This document shows, piece after piece, positions 1-10,077 of a stretch of 64,000 nt of DNA. The stretch spans positions 124,001-188,000 of the forward strand of contig JBGAGT010000010.1 of assembly GCA_044226535.1 (NCBI GenBank), in the 5' to 3' direction. Source of the DNA: VBCG01 sp044226535. Lineage in GTDB: Bacteria; Pseudomonadota; Gammaproteobacteria; Burkholderiales; Casimicrobiaceae. The position numbers and the translations under genes were made by a program. The notes under the pieces were generated by a model. The model saw nothing but the letters and a program-made list of their open reading frames with translations, had not been told where the DNA came from and did no database searches. Positions within the stretch are counted from its first letter, which is position 1. Each line of letters starts with the position of its first letter.

Positions 1-211
1 TCACGAACGTGAAGCTCTTGTCCGCGAATGCCGTGATCACCACGGGGATCGGCAGGCCCGGCTCCATCTTCTGCGTCTGGGCGTTGAACGCCTTGCAGAA
101 TTCCATGATGTTGAGGCCGCGCTGGCCCAGGGCAGGACCGATGGGCGGGCTGGGATTGGCCTTGCCCGCAGGTACCTGCAGCTTGATGAAACCGACGATC
201 TTCTTCGCCAT
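1..211 (-). CDS. rplK: 50S ribosomal protein L11, N-terminal part
   Basis: Encodes the first 70 residues of ribosomal protein L11; the rest lies beyond the left edge. The N-terminus MAKKIVGFIKLQVPAGKA and the following PSPPIGPALGQRGLNIMEFC region are the family's highly conserved start. L11 sits at the GTPase-associated centre of the large subunit. It follows nusG by 51 bases on the same strand, the standard bacterial order secE-nusG-rplK, so it belongs to the same transcription unit. Confidence 0.97.
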   Translation of the reverse strand, partial: MAKKIVGFIKLQVPAGKANPSPPIGPALGQRGLNIMEFCKAFNAQTQKMEPGLPIPVVITAFADKSFTFV

Positions 212-262
212 GACTTACGTCTCCTGTGGGTCCAAGCGAGCGAAACGCTCTCCCCGGTTCGA

Positions 263-799
263 TTACGCCTTCTCGACCTGCGCGAAGTCGAGCTCGACGG
301 GCGTCGAGCGCCCGAAGATCGTGACCGACACGCGCAGCTTGCTCTTCTCGTAGTTCACGTCCTCCACGTTGCCGTGGAAGTCGGTGAACGGCCCTTCCTT
401 GACGCGCACCGCCTCGCCCATCTCGAACAGCACCTTGGGGCGCGGCTTCTCGACGCCTTCCTGCACCTGGCGCAGGATCGCGTCGACTTCCTTCTGCGTG
501 ATCGGCGTCGGCCGGTTGGCCGTGCCGCCCACGAAACCCGTGACCTTGGGCGTGCTCTTCACCAGGTGCCACGAGTCGTCGGTCATCTCCATTTCGACCA
601 GCACGTAGCCCGGGAAGAACTTGCGCTCCGAGATGGCCTTGGCGCCCTGCTTCATCTCGACGACTTCCTCGACCGGCACCAGGATCTGGCCGAACTGCTC
701 GGCGATCTCCGAGCGCTTGATGCGGTCGAGCAGCGTGCGCTGCACGCTCTTCTCGAACCCCGAATACGCGTGCACGACATACCAGCGCTTCTGCGACAT
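263..799 (-). CDS. nusG: Transcription termination/antitermination protein NusG
   Basis: A 178-residue NusG, close to the usual 175-185. NusG binds RNA polymerase through its N-terminal NGN domain (starting MSQKRWYVVHAYSGFEKSV) and contacts Rho or ribosomal S10 through its C-terminal KOW domain (around residues 125-178, with FEMGEAVRVKEGPFTDFHG). The start was set at this ATG because the residues upstream of it are not NusG-like. The start overlaps the secE stop (TGATG), so the two are probably translationally coupled. Confidence 0.97.
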   Translation of the reverse strand: MSQKRWYVVHAYSGFEKSVQRTLLDRIKRSEIAEQFGQILVPVEEVVEMKQGAKAISERKFFPGYVLVEMEMTDDSWHLVKSTPKVTGFVGGTANRPTPITQKEVDAILRQVQEGVEKPRPKVLFEMGEAVRVKEGPFTDFHGNVEDVNYEKSKLRVSVTIFGRSTPVELDFAQVEKA

Positions 800-1146
800 C
801 ACTCGGCCCTTCCCGTCATCAGCTTGAGGAGCCACGCCAGCGTCGTGTCGATGGAGAACAGGAACAGCGACATGATCGCGACGAACGCGAACACCACCAG
901 CGTCGTCTGCACGGTTTCCTTGCGCGTGGGCCAGGACACGCGGTCGGCCTCCTGCCACGACTCCCGCGCGAAGGCGAAGAACGCGCGCCCCGGCTCGGAG
1001 GTCCATGCGACGCCGGCCGCGGCGATCAGGCCGACGAGCACCATCACCACGCGCACGACGACCGGCATGGCCTCGGCGAAGTGGTAGTAGCCCCAGATGC
1101 CGGCGACCACGCAGGCCAGCGAAAGCAGGATCTTCAGTTTGTCCAT
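799..1146 (-). CDS. secE: Preprotein translocase subunit SecE
   Basis: A 115-residue inner-membrane subunit of the SecYEG translocon. Three hydrophobic segments are visible: near residues 5-20, 28-45 and 83-107. The conserved amphipathic SecE region (ESWQEADRVSWPTRKET) lies just before the last helix. The ATG at 1146 (MDKLK) was chosen over a GTG two codons upstream. It sits between tRNA-Trp and nusG, as in other betaproteobacteria, and overlaps nusG by one base. Confidence 0.95.
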   Translation of the reverse strand: MDKLKILLSLACVVAGIWGYYHFAEAMPVVVRVVMVLVGLIAAAGVAWTSEPGRAFFAFARESWQEADRVSWPTRKETVQTTLVVFAFVAIMSLFLFSIDTTLAWLLKLMTGRAE

Positions 1147-1186
1147 TTTCACTTCGTTCGTTGCCGCCGGCCCGTGTCGCGGCCGG

Positions 1187-1262
1187 TGGCAGGCCAGGAG
1201 GGAATCGAACCCCCAACCTGCGGTTTTGGAGACCGCCGCTCTGCCAATTGAGCTACTGGCCT
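1187..1262 (-). tRNA. tRNA-Trp (CCA anticodon)
   Basis: A 76-base cloverleaf read on the minus strand, starting AGGCCAGTAGCTCAATTGGC. It has a CTCCAAA-type anticodon loop giving CCA, a GGTTCGATTCC T-arm and an encoded 3' CCA. It lies between tuf and secE, its standard place. Confidence 0.97.
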
Positions 1263-1268
1263 ACGTTC

Positions 1269-2458
<1,190 letters not shown>

Positions 2459-2561
2459 GACGCTTCTCCAGCTCTGTCGTTCGTTGACGGTCCGCGCACA
2501 ACGCGCGTCTTACCGTATCTGTCGTCGCGCGCAATCGCGCGGTGTTGCGTAGCTCTTACCG

Positions 2562-2636
2562 CTGAAAATCATCGGGCTCCGCCCGGGATTTTCAGGACTT
2601 CAAATTCGGGCAAAAGTAGGTTTGTACTTTTGCCCG
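2562..2636 (-). repeat. Two hairpins between tRNA-Thr and tuf
   Basis: Two inverted repeats lie in tandem. The first, 2562-2595, pairs CTGAAAATC with GATTTTCAG and has an inner CGGGC/GCCCG stem. The second, 2607-2636, has a perfect 12-base stem (CGGGCAAAAGTA/TACTTTTGCCCG) around a 6-base loop. They sit where the tRNA part of the transcript must be separated from the tuf message, so they could be processing sites or attenuators. Neither is followed by a clear T-run. Confidence 0.55.
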
Positions 2637-2641
2637 CGCAT

Positions 2642-2716
2642 TGGTGCCCATGGCGCGGATTGAACGCGCGACCTCTCCCTTACCAAGGGAGTGCTCTGCC
2701 ACTGAGCTACATGGGC
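2642..2716 (-). tRNA. tRNA-Thr (GGT anticodon)
   Basis: A 75-base tRNA read on the minus strand, starting GCCCATGTAGCTCAGTGGC. The anticodon loop TTGGTAA lies between CTCCC/GGGAG stems, and a 3' CCA is encoded. It is the third tRNA of the Tyr-Gly-Thr cluster ahead of tuf. Confidence 0.96.
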
Positions 2717-2754
2717 TCTTGCTGCTCGCTGCCGCCGCATGCCGCCCGAAGGCT

Positions 2755-2828
2755 TGGAGCGGGTGAAGGGAATCGAACCCTCGTCGTAAGCTTGGAAGGC
2801 TTCTGCTCTACCATTGAGCTACACCCGC
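2755..2828 (-). tRNA. tRNA-Gly (TCC anticodon)
   Basis: A 74-base tRNA on the minus strand, starting GCGGGTGTAGCTCAATGG. It has anticodon loop CTTCCAA, a GGTTCGATTCC T-arm and an encoded CCA end. Confidence 0.96.
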
Positions 2829-2875
2829 TTCGGATCGACTTCCCGGCCCTCCGGCCATCGCGCTGCGAACTGCAC

Positions 2876-2960
<85 letters not shown>

Positions 2961-2972
2961 GTGAAACGTGCG

Positions 2973-3002
2973 ATTGTAGCAGCCCGGGCATTCCAGCGTC
3001 AA
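2973..3002 (-). promoter_or_regulatory. Sigma-70 promoter of the tRNA-tuf operon
   Basis: On the minus strand, -35 TTGACG (3002-2997) and -10 TACAAT (2978-2973) are 18 bases apart, immediately upstream of tRNA-Tyr. The GC-rich discriminator after the -10 is what is expected of stringently controlled stable-RNA promoters; that control is inferred. Confidence 0.75.
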
Positions 3003-3156
3003 ACCGGCACGAATCCTGCGGTTTGTGCCCGTTTTGCGCCGCAATTCCCTTGATAATCATGAGCTTGCCGCAAGGCGATCGGCCAAGCTGAAGGCCTTCC
3101 GGGGCCGCTGCGCGACAATCGCGGGGCCGGCCGACCGTTGGAACCTGGAGACACCC

Positions 3157-4467
3157 ATGCGCTGCTGCCACGCCGATTTCGCCATGACCGAAGGGAGCGA
3201 CCGGGGGTTCACCCTCGGCATGCCGACCTTCACCTTCGGGCGCGGGGTGCTCGCCGAGGCGGGCGACGAGGCGCGCGAGCTCGGCCTGCGGCGCGTGGCG
3301 CTGTTCACCGACCGCTTCCTCGCCACCGGGCCGCTGGTCGCCAAGGTCCGGGCCTCGCTCGAGCGCGCGGGCGTCGATGCCGTGGTCTACGACGAGGTGT
3401 CGATCGAGCCCACCGACGCCTCGCTGGAGGCGGCGGCGCGCTTCGCCGCCGGGGCGAAGGTCGACGGCTACGTCTCGGTGGGCGGCGGCTCGGTGATCGA
3501 CACCTGCAAGGCGGCCAACCTCTACGCCTCGCATCCCGCCCCGTTCATGGCCTACGTGAACGCGCCCATCGGCGAGGGGAAGCGCGCGCCGGGCCCGGTG
3601 AAGCCGCACATCGCCTGCCCGACCACGGCGGGCACGGGCTCCGAGACCACGGGCATCGCCATCTTCACGCTGCGCGCGCTCAACGCCAAGACAGGCATCA
3701 TCTCGCGGCGGCTCATCCCGACCGTGGCGCTGGTCGACCCCGACGTCACGCGCTCGCTGCCGCCGATGGCGGTGGCGGCCACGGGCTTCGACTGCATGAG
3801 CCACGCCCTCGAGGCCACGACGGCACGCGCCTTCCCGGTGCGGCAGAACCCCGCCAAGGGCGTCCTCCGCCCGGTGTCGCAGGGCGCGAACCCCTTCTCC
3901 GACCTCCTCGCCGGGCAGGCGCTCGAGCTCGTGGGCAAGTTCCTGACCCGCGCGGTCGCCGACGCCGGCGACGACGAGGCGCGCAGCGAGATGATGTACG
4001 CGGCGATGCTCGCCGGCATCGCCTTCAACGCCTCGGGCTGCCACCTGCCGCACGGGCTTTCCTACGCGGTGTCGGGGCTGGCGCGCGACTGGCACGTCGA
4101 CGGCTACCCGCGCGACAAGTCGCTGGTCCCGCACGGCATGGCGGTGGTGCTCAACAACCCCTCGGTGTGGCGCCACACCGCGGCGGCGCATCCCGAGCGG
4201 CACCTGCGCTGCGCGCACCGCCTCGGCGCCGACACGCGCGGCGCGACGCCTGCCGACGCGGGCGAGGCGCTCGCGGGGCGCGTGATCGAGCTGATGCGCG
4301 CGACCTCGATGCCCAACGGCCTGGCCGCGCTGGGCTTCGGCGAGGCCGACCTGGACGCGCTCGCCACCGGCGCCGAGCCGCAGTACCGCGTGATCAAGAA
4401 CGCGCCGATCGACGTCGGCCGCGACGAGCTGCGCTCGATGTTCCGCGCGGCGCTGCGCTACTGGTGA
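3157..4467 (+). CDS. Iron-containing alcohol dehydrogenase, hydroxyacid-oxoacid transhydrogenase-like
   Basis: A 436-residue group III (iron-type) alcohol dehydrogenase. The nucleotide-binding GGGSVIDTCKAAN, the TTAGTGSET turn, and the metal-ligand segments DCMSHALEA, HLPHGLSYAV and VPHGMAVVL are all present. The VDPDVTRSLPPMAVAATGFD stretch and the HVDGYPRDKSLVPHG segment resemble mitochondrial ADHFE1, which moves hydride between 4-hydroxybutyrate and 2-oxoglutarate, more than fermentative alcohol dehydrogenases; the substrate is therefore a guess. The start follows a CTGGAG ribosome-binding site. It converges on phoR with a 10-base overlap of stop regions. Confidence 0.88.
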   Translation: MRCCHADFAMTEGSDRGFTLGMPTFTFGRGVLAEAGDEARELGLRRVALFTDRFLATGPLVAKVRASLERAGVDAVVYDEVSIEPTDASLEAAARFAAGAKVDGYVSVGGGSVIDTCKAANLYASHPAPFMAYVNAPIGEGKRAPGPVKPHIACPTTAGTGSETTGIAIFTLRALNAKTGIISRRLIPTVALVDPDVTRSLPPMAVAATGFDCMSHALEATTARAFPVRQNPAKGVLRPVSQGANPFSDLLAGQALELVGKFLTRAVADAGDDEARSEMMYAAMLAGIAFNASGCHLPHGLSYAVSGLARDWHVDGYPRDKSLVPHGMAVVLNNPSVWRHTAAAHPERHLRCAHRLGADTRGATPADAGEALAGRVIELMRATSMPNGLAALGFGEADLDALATGAEPQYRVIKNAPIDVGRDELRSMFRAALRYW

Positions 4468-5864
4468 CCGGCCGTCCCGGCGGCCGGCCGCGCCGTGGCG
4501 GCGGCTGCCGCCACGGCCGCATCGGCCCTCGCGCGCCCGGCCGCCGTGCGCTGCACGCGTGAGGCCGGCAGCCGCGCGCTGAAGCGGCTGCCCTCGCCCA
4601 CCACGCTCTCGACCTCGAGCGTCGCCTTGTGGCGCGCCAGGATGTGCTTGACGATGGCGAGCCCGAGGCCCGTGCCGCCGGTGGCGCGCGAGCGCGAGCG
4701 GTCGACGCGGTAGAAGCGCTCGGTGAGCCGCGGCAGGTGCTCGGGGGCGATGCCGATGCCGCTGTCCTGCACCGCGAACACGCCGCTGCCGTCGGGCTCG
4801 ACCCGCCACGACAGCGCCACGCGCCCGCCCGCCGGCGTGTAGCGGACGGCGTTGCTGACGAGGTTGGCGAAGGCGCTGGCGAGCTCCTCGCGGTTGCCCG
4901 TGATCCGCGCCGCGTCGTGCACGCGCGCCTCGACGAGGTGCGCGCCCCCTCCCCCGCGCGACAGCGCCTGCGCTTCCGCGGCGAGCTCGGCGAGCAGCGG
5001 CTCGACGTCGAAATCCACCTCGTGCTGCAGCCCGCCCTCCGACTCGAGCGCCGACAGCGTCAGCAGGTCGGCGACCAGCCGGCGCATGCTCGACGCCTGC
5101 TCGGCCATCATGCCGAGGTAGCGCGAGCGTGCGCGCTCGTCGAGCGGCATGTCCTGCAGCGTCTCGATGAAGCCCGACACCACGGTCAGCGGCGTCTTGA
5201 GCTCGTGCGACACGTTGGCGATGAAGTCGCGGTGCCGGCGCAGCACGGCGTCCTGCAGCGTGATGTCGCGGCAGATCAAGAGCCGCTCGTCGACGCCGAA
5301 CGGGAAGAGCTGCATCGACAGCATCACCCCGGGCTCGCGCGGCGAGGGCATCTGCACGTCGGCGGAAAAATCGCCGGCGGCGAGGTAGCGCAGGAAGCGC
5401 GGCTCGCGCACGAAATTGCCGAGCGGCGCGCCGATGTCGGTGCGCGGGGCGATGGCGAGTCGCTGCGCGGCGCGGCGGTTGGCCCAGCGGATGCGGTCCT
5501 GCGCGTCGAGCACCACCACGCCGTCGGGCATGGCCTCGGCGGCATCGCGGAAGCGCTCGAGGGTATGCGAGAGCTCGCGCTCGACGGCGGCGCGCATGCG
5601 CACGCGGCGGTGGATGCGCGCGAACGCCGCGCCCCACAGGCCGCGCGACTCGGGCACCGGCGCGTCGAGCGCGGCGCCGGCCCAGCGCGAGAGTTGCGCG
5701 AGGCCGCGGCCCTGCCACAGCGCCAGCGCCGCGAGCCCGGCGCCGAGGATCCAGGCCGCGGGAACAGCGCCCCATAGCCACGCGGCCAGCAGCGCGGCGC
5801 AAATCACCGCGGCGGGCCAGGCCAGCGCCCTCGGTTCGATCACGACGCTGCCCCGCGGGCGCAT
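4458..5864 (-). CDS. phoR: Phosphate-regulon sensor histidine kinase PhoR
   Basis: A 468-residue membrane histidine kinase. Two N-terminal hydrophobic helices (about 13-50) are followed by a PAS domain (about 100-200, with DAAEAMPDGVVVLDA). The dimerisation/phosphoacceptor helix has His220 in FIANVSHELKTPL, and the HATPase domain carries N-box NLVSNAVRY, DSGIGI and GGTGLGLAIVKH. PhoR phosphorylates PhoB when phosphate is scarce. It is the last gene of pstSCAB-phoU-phoB-phoR, 52 bases after phoB. The alanine-rich C-terminal tail after about residue 430 looks non-catalytic. Confidence 0.95.
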   Translation of the reverse strand: MRPRGSVVIEPRALAWPAAVICAALLAAWLWGAVPAAWILGAGLAALALWQGRGLAQLSRWAGAALDAPVPESRGLWGAAFARIHRRVRMRAAVERELSHTLERFRDAAEAMPDGVVVLDAQDRIRWANRRAAQRLAIAPRTDIGAPLGNFVREPRFLRYLAAGDFSADVQMPSPREPGVMLSMQLFPFGVDERLLICRDITLQDAVLRRHRDFIANVSHELKTPLTVVSGFIETLQDMPLDERARSRYLGMMAEQASSMRRLVADLLTLSALESEGGLQHEVDFDVEPLLAELAAEAQALSRGGGGAHLVEARVHDAARITGNREELASAFANLVSNAVRYTPAGGRVALSWRVEPDGSGVFAVQDSGIGIAPEHLPRLTERFYRVDRSRSRATGGTGLGLAIVKHILARHKATLEVESVVGEGSRFSARLPASRVQRTAAGRARADAAVAAAAATARPAAGTAGHQ

Positions 5865-5916
5865 GCGAGCGCGTCCGGCGCGTCCGGCACGGCAGCCGCG
5901 CCGCGGCGCGGGCCGC

Positions 5917-6606
5917 TCAGCGCGGCGCGGCGAGCCGGTAGCCGCTGCCGCGCACCGTCTCGATCATGCCGTCGACGCCGAAGGGCTCGAGCGCGGCACG
6001 CAGCCGGCGCACGTGCACGTCGACCGTCCGTTCCTCGATGTAGACCTGGTCGCCCCATACCTGATCCAGCAATTGTGCGCGCGAATGCACGCGCTCGGGC
6101 CGCGCGAGCAGGAAGCGCAGCAGGCGGAACTCGGTGGGGCCGAGGTGCACGGCCGCGCCGTCGACGCTGACGCGGTGCGTGAGCGGGTCGAGCACCAGCG
6201 ACCCCGCCGACAGCGTGGTCTGCGCCGCTTCCGGCGCGCGGCGGCGCATCACCGCCTTGATGCGCGCCTTGAGCTCGCGAGGCGAGAACGGCTTGACCAC
6301 GTAGTCGTCGACCCAGGCCTCGAGGCCGGCGACCTTGTCGGCCTCGTCGCCCTTGGCCGTGACCATGATGATGGGGAGCTCGCGCGTGCGCTTGTCGGCG
6401 CGGAGCTCGCGCGCGAAGGCGATGCCCGACAGCCCCGGCAGCATCCAGTCGAGCAGCACCAGGTCGGGCAGCGCCTCGCCGATGCGCGCCTTCGCGCTCT
6501 CCGCGTCGGCCACGCCGTCGACGTCGTAGCCCGCGTCGACGAGGTTGATGCGCAGGAGCTCGAGGATCGCCGGCTCGTCCTCCACCACCAGCGCGCGCGG
6601 CATCAT
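5917..6606 (-). CDS. phoB: Phosphate-regulon response regulator PhoB
   Basis: A 229-residue OmpR-family regulator. The receiver domain has the acidic pocket ED at 9-11, phosphoacceptor Asp53 in LLDWMLPG, and Lys105 in VVKPFSPREL. The C-terminal winged helix (about 130-229) ends with VDVHVRRLRAAL and IETVRGSGYRL. It binds Pho boxes such as those noted upstream of pstS and ppk. The gene begins ATGATG and overlaps the phoU stop, so the second ATG (6603) is also possible. The alpha4-beta5 segment reads GLEAWVDDYV where most PhoB proteins have a GADDY form, a mild deviation. Confidence 0.95.
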   Translation of the reverse strand: MMPRALVVEDEPAILELLRINLVDAGYDVDGVADAESAKARIGEALPDLVLLDWMLPGLSGIAFARELRADKRTRELPIIMVTAKGDEADKVAGLEAWVDDYVVKPFSPRELKARIKAVMRRRAPEAAQTTLSAGSLVLDPLTHRVSVDGAAVHLGPTEFRLLRFLLARPERVHSRAQLLDQVWGDQVYIEERTVDVHVRRLRAALEPFGVDGMIETVRGSGYRLAAPR

Positions 6607-7307
6607 GGTCCGTCGACCTCGGCGCGGATGCGGTCGGCCGACGCGTGGCGCACGTCGGTGCCCTTGACCACCTGCACCACCGCCTCGCCGATGTTCTTGG
6701 CGTGGTCGCCGATGCGCTCGATGGACTTGGCGATGAACACGATCTCCAGCGCCGGGCTGATCGTGCGCGCGTCCTCCATCATGTAGCTGATCAGCTGGCG
6801 CATGATCGCGGAGAACGCCGCGTCGATGCCGTCGTCGAGCGCGACGATCTCGGCCGCGGCGTGCGTGTCGAGCCGGGCGAAGGAGTCGAGCGACATGCGC
6901 AGCATGCGCTGCGCCTCCCTGGCGGCACGCACCACGTCGTAGTAGCGCACGCGGCGCAGGCTGTCGGCGCCGCGTGCCTGCGCCGCCTTGTAGGCGATCT
7001 TCTTGACCTCGTCGCCGACGCGCTCGAGGTCGTTCACGACCTTGCTCACGGTGAGGATCATGCGCAGGTCGACGGCCGCGGGCTGGCGGCGCGCGATGAT
7101 CTGCGCGCACTGCTGGTCGATGTCGATCTGGAACTGGTTGATCTCGCGCTCGTCGGCGCCCACCGCGTCGAGCGCGGTCTCGTCCTCGCTCTCCAGCGCG
7201 GCGATGGCGCGGGAGAGCTGGCGCTCGACCAGGCCGCCCATCGACAGGACACCCGAGCGGATGGCCTCCATCTCGACGTCGAACTGCTTGGATGTGTGCT
7301 CGTTCAT
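6603..7307 (-). CDS. phoU: Phosphate signalling regulator PhoU
   Basis: A 234-residue all-helical PhoU. It consists of two PhoU three-helix repeats with the conserved metal-binding/Asp-rich motifs VVNDLERVGDEVKKIA (about 100) and IERIGDHAKNIGE (about 205). PhoU links the PstSCAB transporter to PhoR and keeps the Pho response off when phosphate is plentiful. It lies between pstB and phoB and overlaps the phoB start. Confidence 0.96.
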   Translation of the reverse strand: MNEHTSKQFDVEMEAIRSGVLSMGGLVERQLSRAIAALESEDETALDAVGADEREINQFQIDIDQQCAQIIARRQPAAVDLRMILTVSKVVNDLERVGDEVKKIAYKAAQARGADSLRRVRYYDVVRAAREAQRMLRMSLDSFARLDTHAAAEIVALDDGIDAAFSAIMRQLISYMMEDARTISPALEIVFIAKSIERIGDHAKNIGEAVVQVVKGTDVRHASADRIRAEVDGP

Positions 7308-7333
7308 CGCTTCGCTCCCGGCGGCGCCCGGTC

Positions 7334-8179
<846 letters not shown>

Positions 8180-8187
8180 GGTTTCCT

Positions 8188-9033
8188 TCAGTGCGGCGAG
8201 CGCTGGCGGAACAGCACGCGCGCCGCGACGTTGAGCGTGAGCACCGCCAGCGTGATCAGCAGCGCTCCGCCCCAGGCGAGCGTCTTCCAGTCGTCGAAGG
8301 GGCTCATCGCGAACTGGAAGATCACCACCGGCAGGTTGGCGAGCGGCGCGTTCATGTCGGCGCTGGAGAACTGGTTGTTGAGCGCGGTGAAGAGCAGCGG
8401 CGCGGTCTCGCCGGAGATGCGCGCGACGGCGAGCAGCACGCCGGTGACGACGCCGCCGCGCACGGCGCGCAGCGTCACCATCAGCACGACCTTCCACATC
8501 GGCGCGCCGAGCGCCACCGCCGCCTCGCGCAGGCTCGCGGGCACGAGCTGCAGCATGCTCTCGGTGGTGCGCACCACCACGGGCACGGCGATCAGCGACA
8601 GGGCGAACGAGCCGGCCCAGCCCGAGAAGTGGCCCACGCGCACCACGTAGACGGTGTAGACGAAGAGGCCCAGCACGATCGACGGCGCCGACAGCAGGAT
8701 GTCGTTCATGAAGCGCGTCGCGCGCGCGAGGCGCCCGTTGCGCCCGAACTCGGCGAGGTAGACGCCGGCCAGCACGCCGATGGGCGTGCTGATCAGCGTG
8801 GCGAAGCCCACGATCATCAGGCTGCCGGCGATGGCGTTGGCGAGCCCGCCCTGGCTTCCCGGCGGCGGCGTCGGCTGGCTGAAGAGCGCGGGCGAGAGCG
8901 CCGCGGCACCGTTGGCGACCAGCGTGAACAGGATCCAGGCGAGGAACACCATGCCGAAGGCCATGGTGGCGAGGGACATGGCGAGGTTGAAGCGGTTCAC
9001 CCAGCGGCGGCGCGCGTAGATGGCATTGCTCAT
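8188..9033 (-). CDS. pstA: Phosphate ABC transporter permease PstA
   Basis: A 281-residue inner-membrane permease with about six hydrophobic helices. The binding-protein-dependent transport loop is present (SLREAAVALGAPMWKVVLMV). The N-terminus MSNAIYARRRWVNRFNLAMS is typical. It pairs with PstC to form the phosphate channel and overlaps the pstC stop by four bases. Confidence 0.96.
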   Translation of the reverse strand: MSNAIYARRRWVNRFNLAMSLATMAFGMVFLAWILFTLVANGAAALSPALFSQPTPPPGSQGGLANAIAGSLMIVGFATLISTPIGVLAGVYLAEFGRNGRLARATRFMNDILLSAPSIVLGLFVYTVYVVRVGHFSGWAGSFALSLIAVPVVVRTTESMLQLVPASLREAAVALGAPMWKVVLMVTLRAVRGGVVTGVLLAVARISGETAPLLFTALNNQFSSADMNAPLANLPVVIFQFAMSPFDDWKTLAWGGALLITLAVLTLNVAARVLFRQRSPH

Positions 9034-10073
9034 GTCGTTGCGCCTTCGCGGCGCGCGAGGCGCGCGATCAGCATCCGCGAGGCCGCCAGCACGATGAAGG
9101 TCAGCACGAACAGCACCAGCCCCAGCGCGATCAGCGACGCCCGGTGCACGGGGTCGGCGGCCTCGTTGAACTCGTTGGCCAGCGCCGAGGCGATGGAGTT
9201 GCCCGGGTCGAAGAGCCCCGCGCTGATCTTGTAGACGTTGCCGATGACGAAGGTGACGGCCATGGTCTCGCCGAGCGCGCGGCCGAGGCCGAGCATCACG
9301 CCGCCGATCACGCCCACGCGCGTGTAGGGAAGCACGACGTTCCAGACGACCTCCCAGGTCGTCGCGCCGAGGCCGTAGGCCGACTCCTTCAGCACCGCGG
9401 GCACGACCTCGAACACGTCGCGCATCACCGAGGCGATGAAGGGGATGACCATCACCGACAGGATGAGCCCCGCGGTGAAGAAGCCGATTCCCGATGGCGC
9501 GCCCTGGAACAGCGCGCCGATGACGGGTACCTTGCCGAGCGTGGCGGTGAGCCAGGGCTGGCCGTGGTCGGCGAACCACGGCGCGAACACGAACAGGCCC
9601 CACATGCCGTAGATGATCGAGGGGATCGCGGCGAGGAGCTCGACCGCGGTCCCGAGCGGCCGGCGCAGCACCGCGGGGCACATCTCGGTGAGGAACAGCG
9701 CGATGCCGAAGCTCACGGGCACGCCGATGGCGAGCGCGAGCGCCGAGGTGACCAGCGTGCCGTAGATCGGCGCGAGCCCGCCGAACTCGAGCTTGACGGG
9801 ATTCCAGGTGTCGGTGACGAAGAACGCCGGGCCGAAGCGCGCCAGCGCCGGCCATGCCGCCACCAGCAGCGACAGCAGGATCGCCGCCAGCGACAGCAGC
9901 ACCAGCAACGCGAACGCGCACGTCACGCCCTCGAAGATGCGGTCGCCGAGGCGGCCCGCGCCGGCCTGCGCGCGTGGCGGCGGTGACGCACGGCGCGCGG
10001 CGCCGGCGGGCGCGGCGGAAGTGCCCCCTACGGGCATGGGCAACGGAAGCGTTCCGGCATCGGAGCGCATCAT
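9030..10073 (-). CDS. pstC: Phosphate ABC transporter permease PstC
   Basis: A 347-residue permease partner of PstA. About six membrane helices begin near residue 50, after a proline/alanine-rich N-terminal extension. The EAA-type loop (LKESAYGLGATTWEVVWNVV) and the conserved IPSIIYGMWGLFVFAPW segment are visible. The start is the first of two consecutive ATGs, just after a TGAGG that overlaps the pstS stop. The long soluble N-terminus is somewhat unusual, but the second ATG changes little. Confidence 0.95.
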   Translation of the reverse strand: MMRSDAGTLPLPMPVGGTSAAPAGAARRASPPPRAQAGAGRLGDRIFEGVTCAFALLVLLSLAAILLSLLVAAWPALARFGPAFFVTDTWNPVKLEFGGLAPIYGTLVTSALALAIGVPVSFGIALFLTEMCPAVLRRPLGTAVELLAAIPSIIYGMWGLFVFAPWFADHGQPWLTATLGKVPVIGALFQGAPSGIGFFTAGLILSVMVIPFIASVMRDVFEVVPAVLKESAYGLGATTWEVVWNVVLPYTRVGVIGGVMLGLGRALGETMAVTFVIGNVYKISAGLFDPGNSIASALANEFNEAADPVHRASLIALGLVLFVLTFIVLAASRMLIARLARREGATT

Positions 10074-10077
10074 AGCC

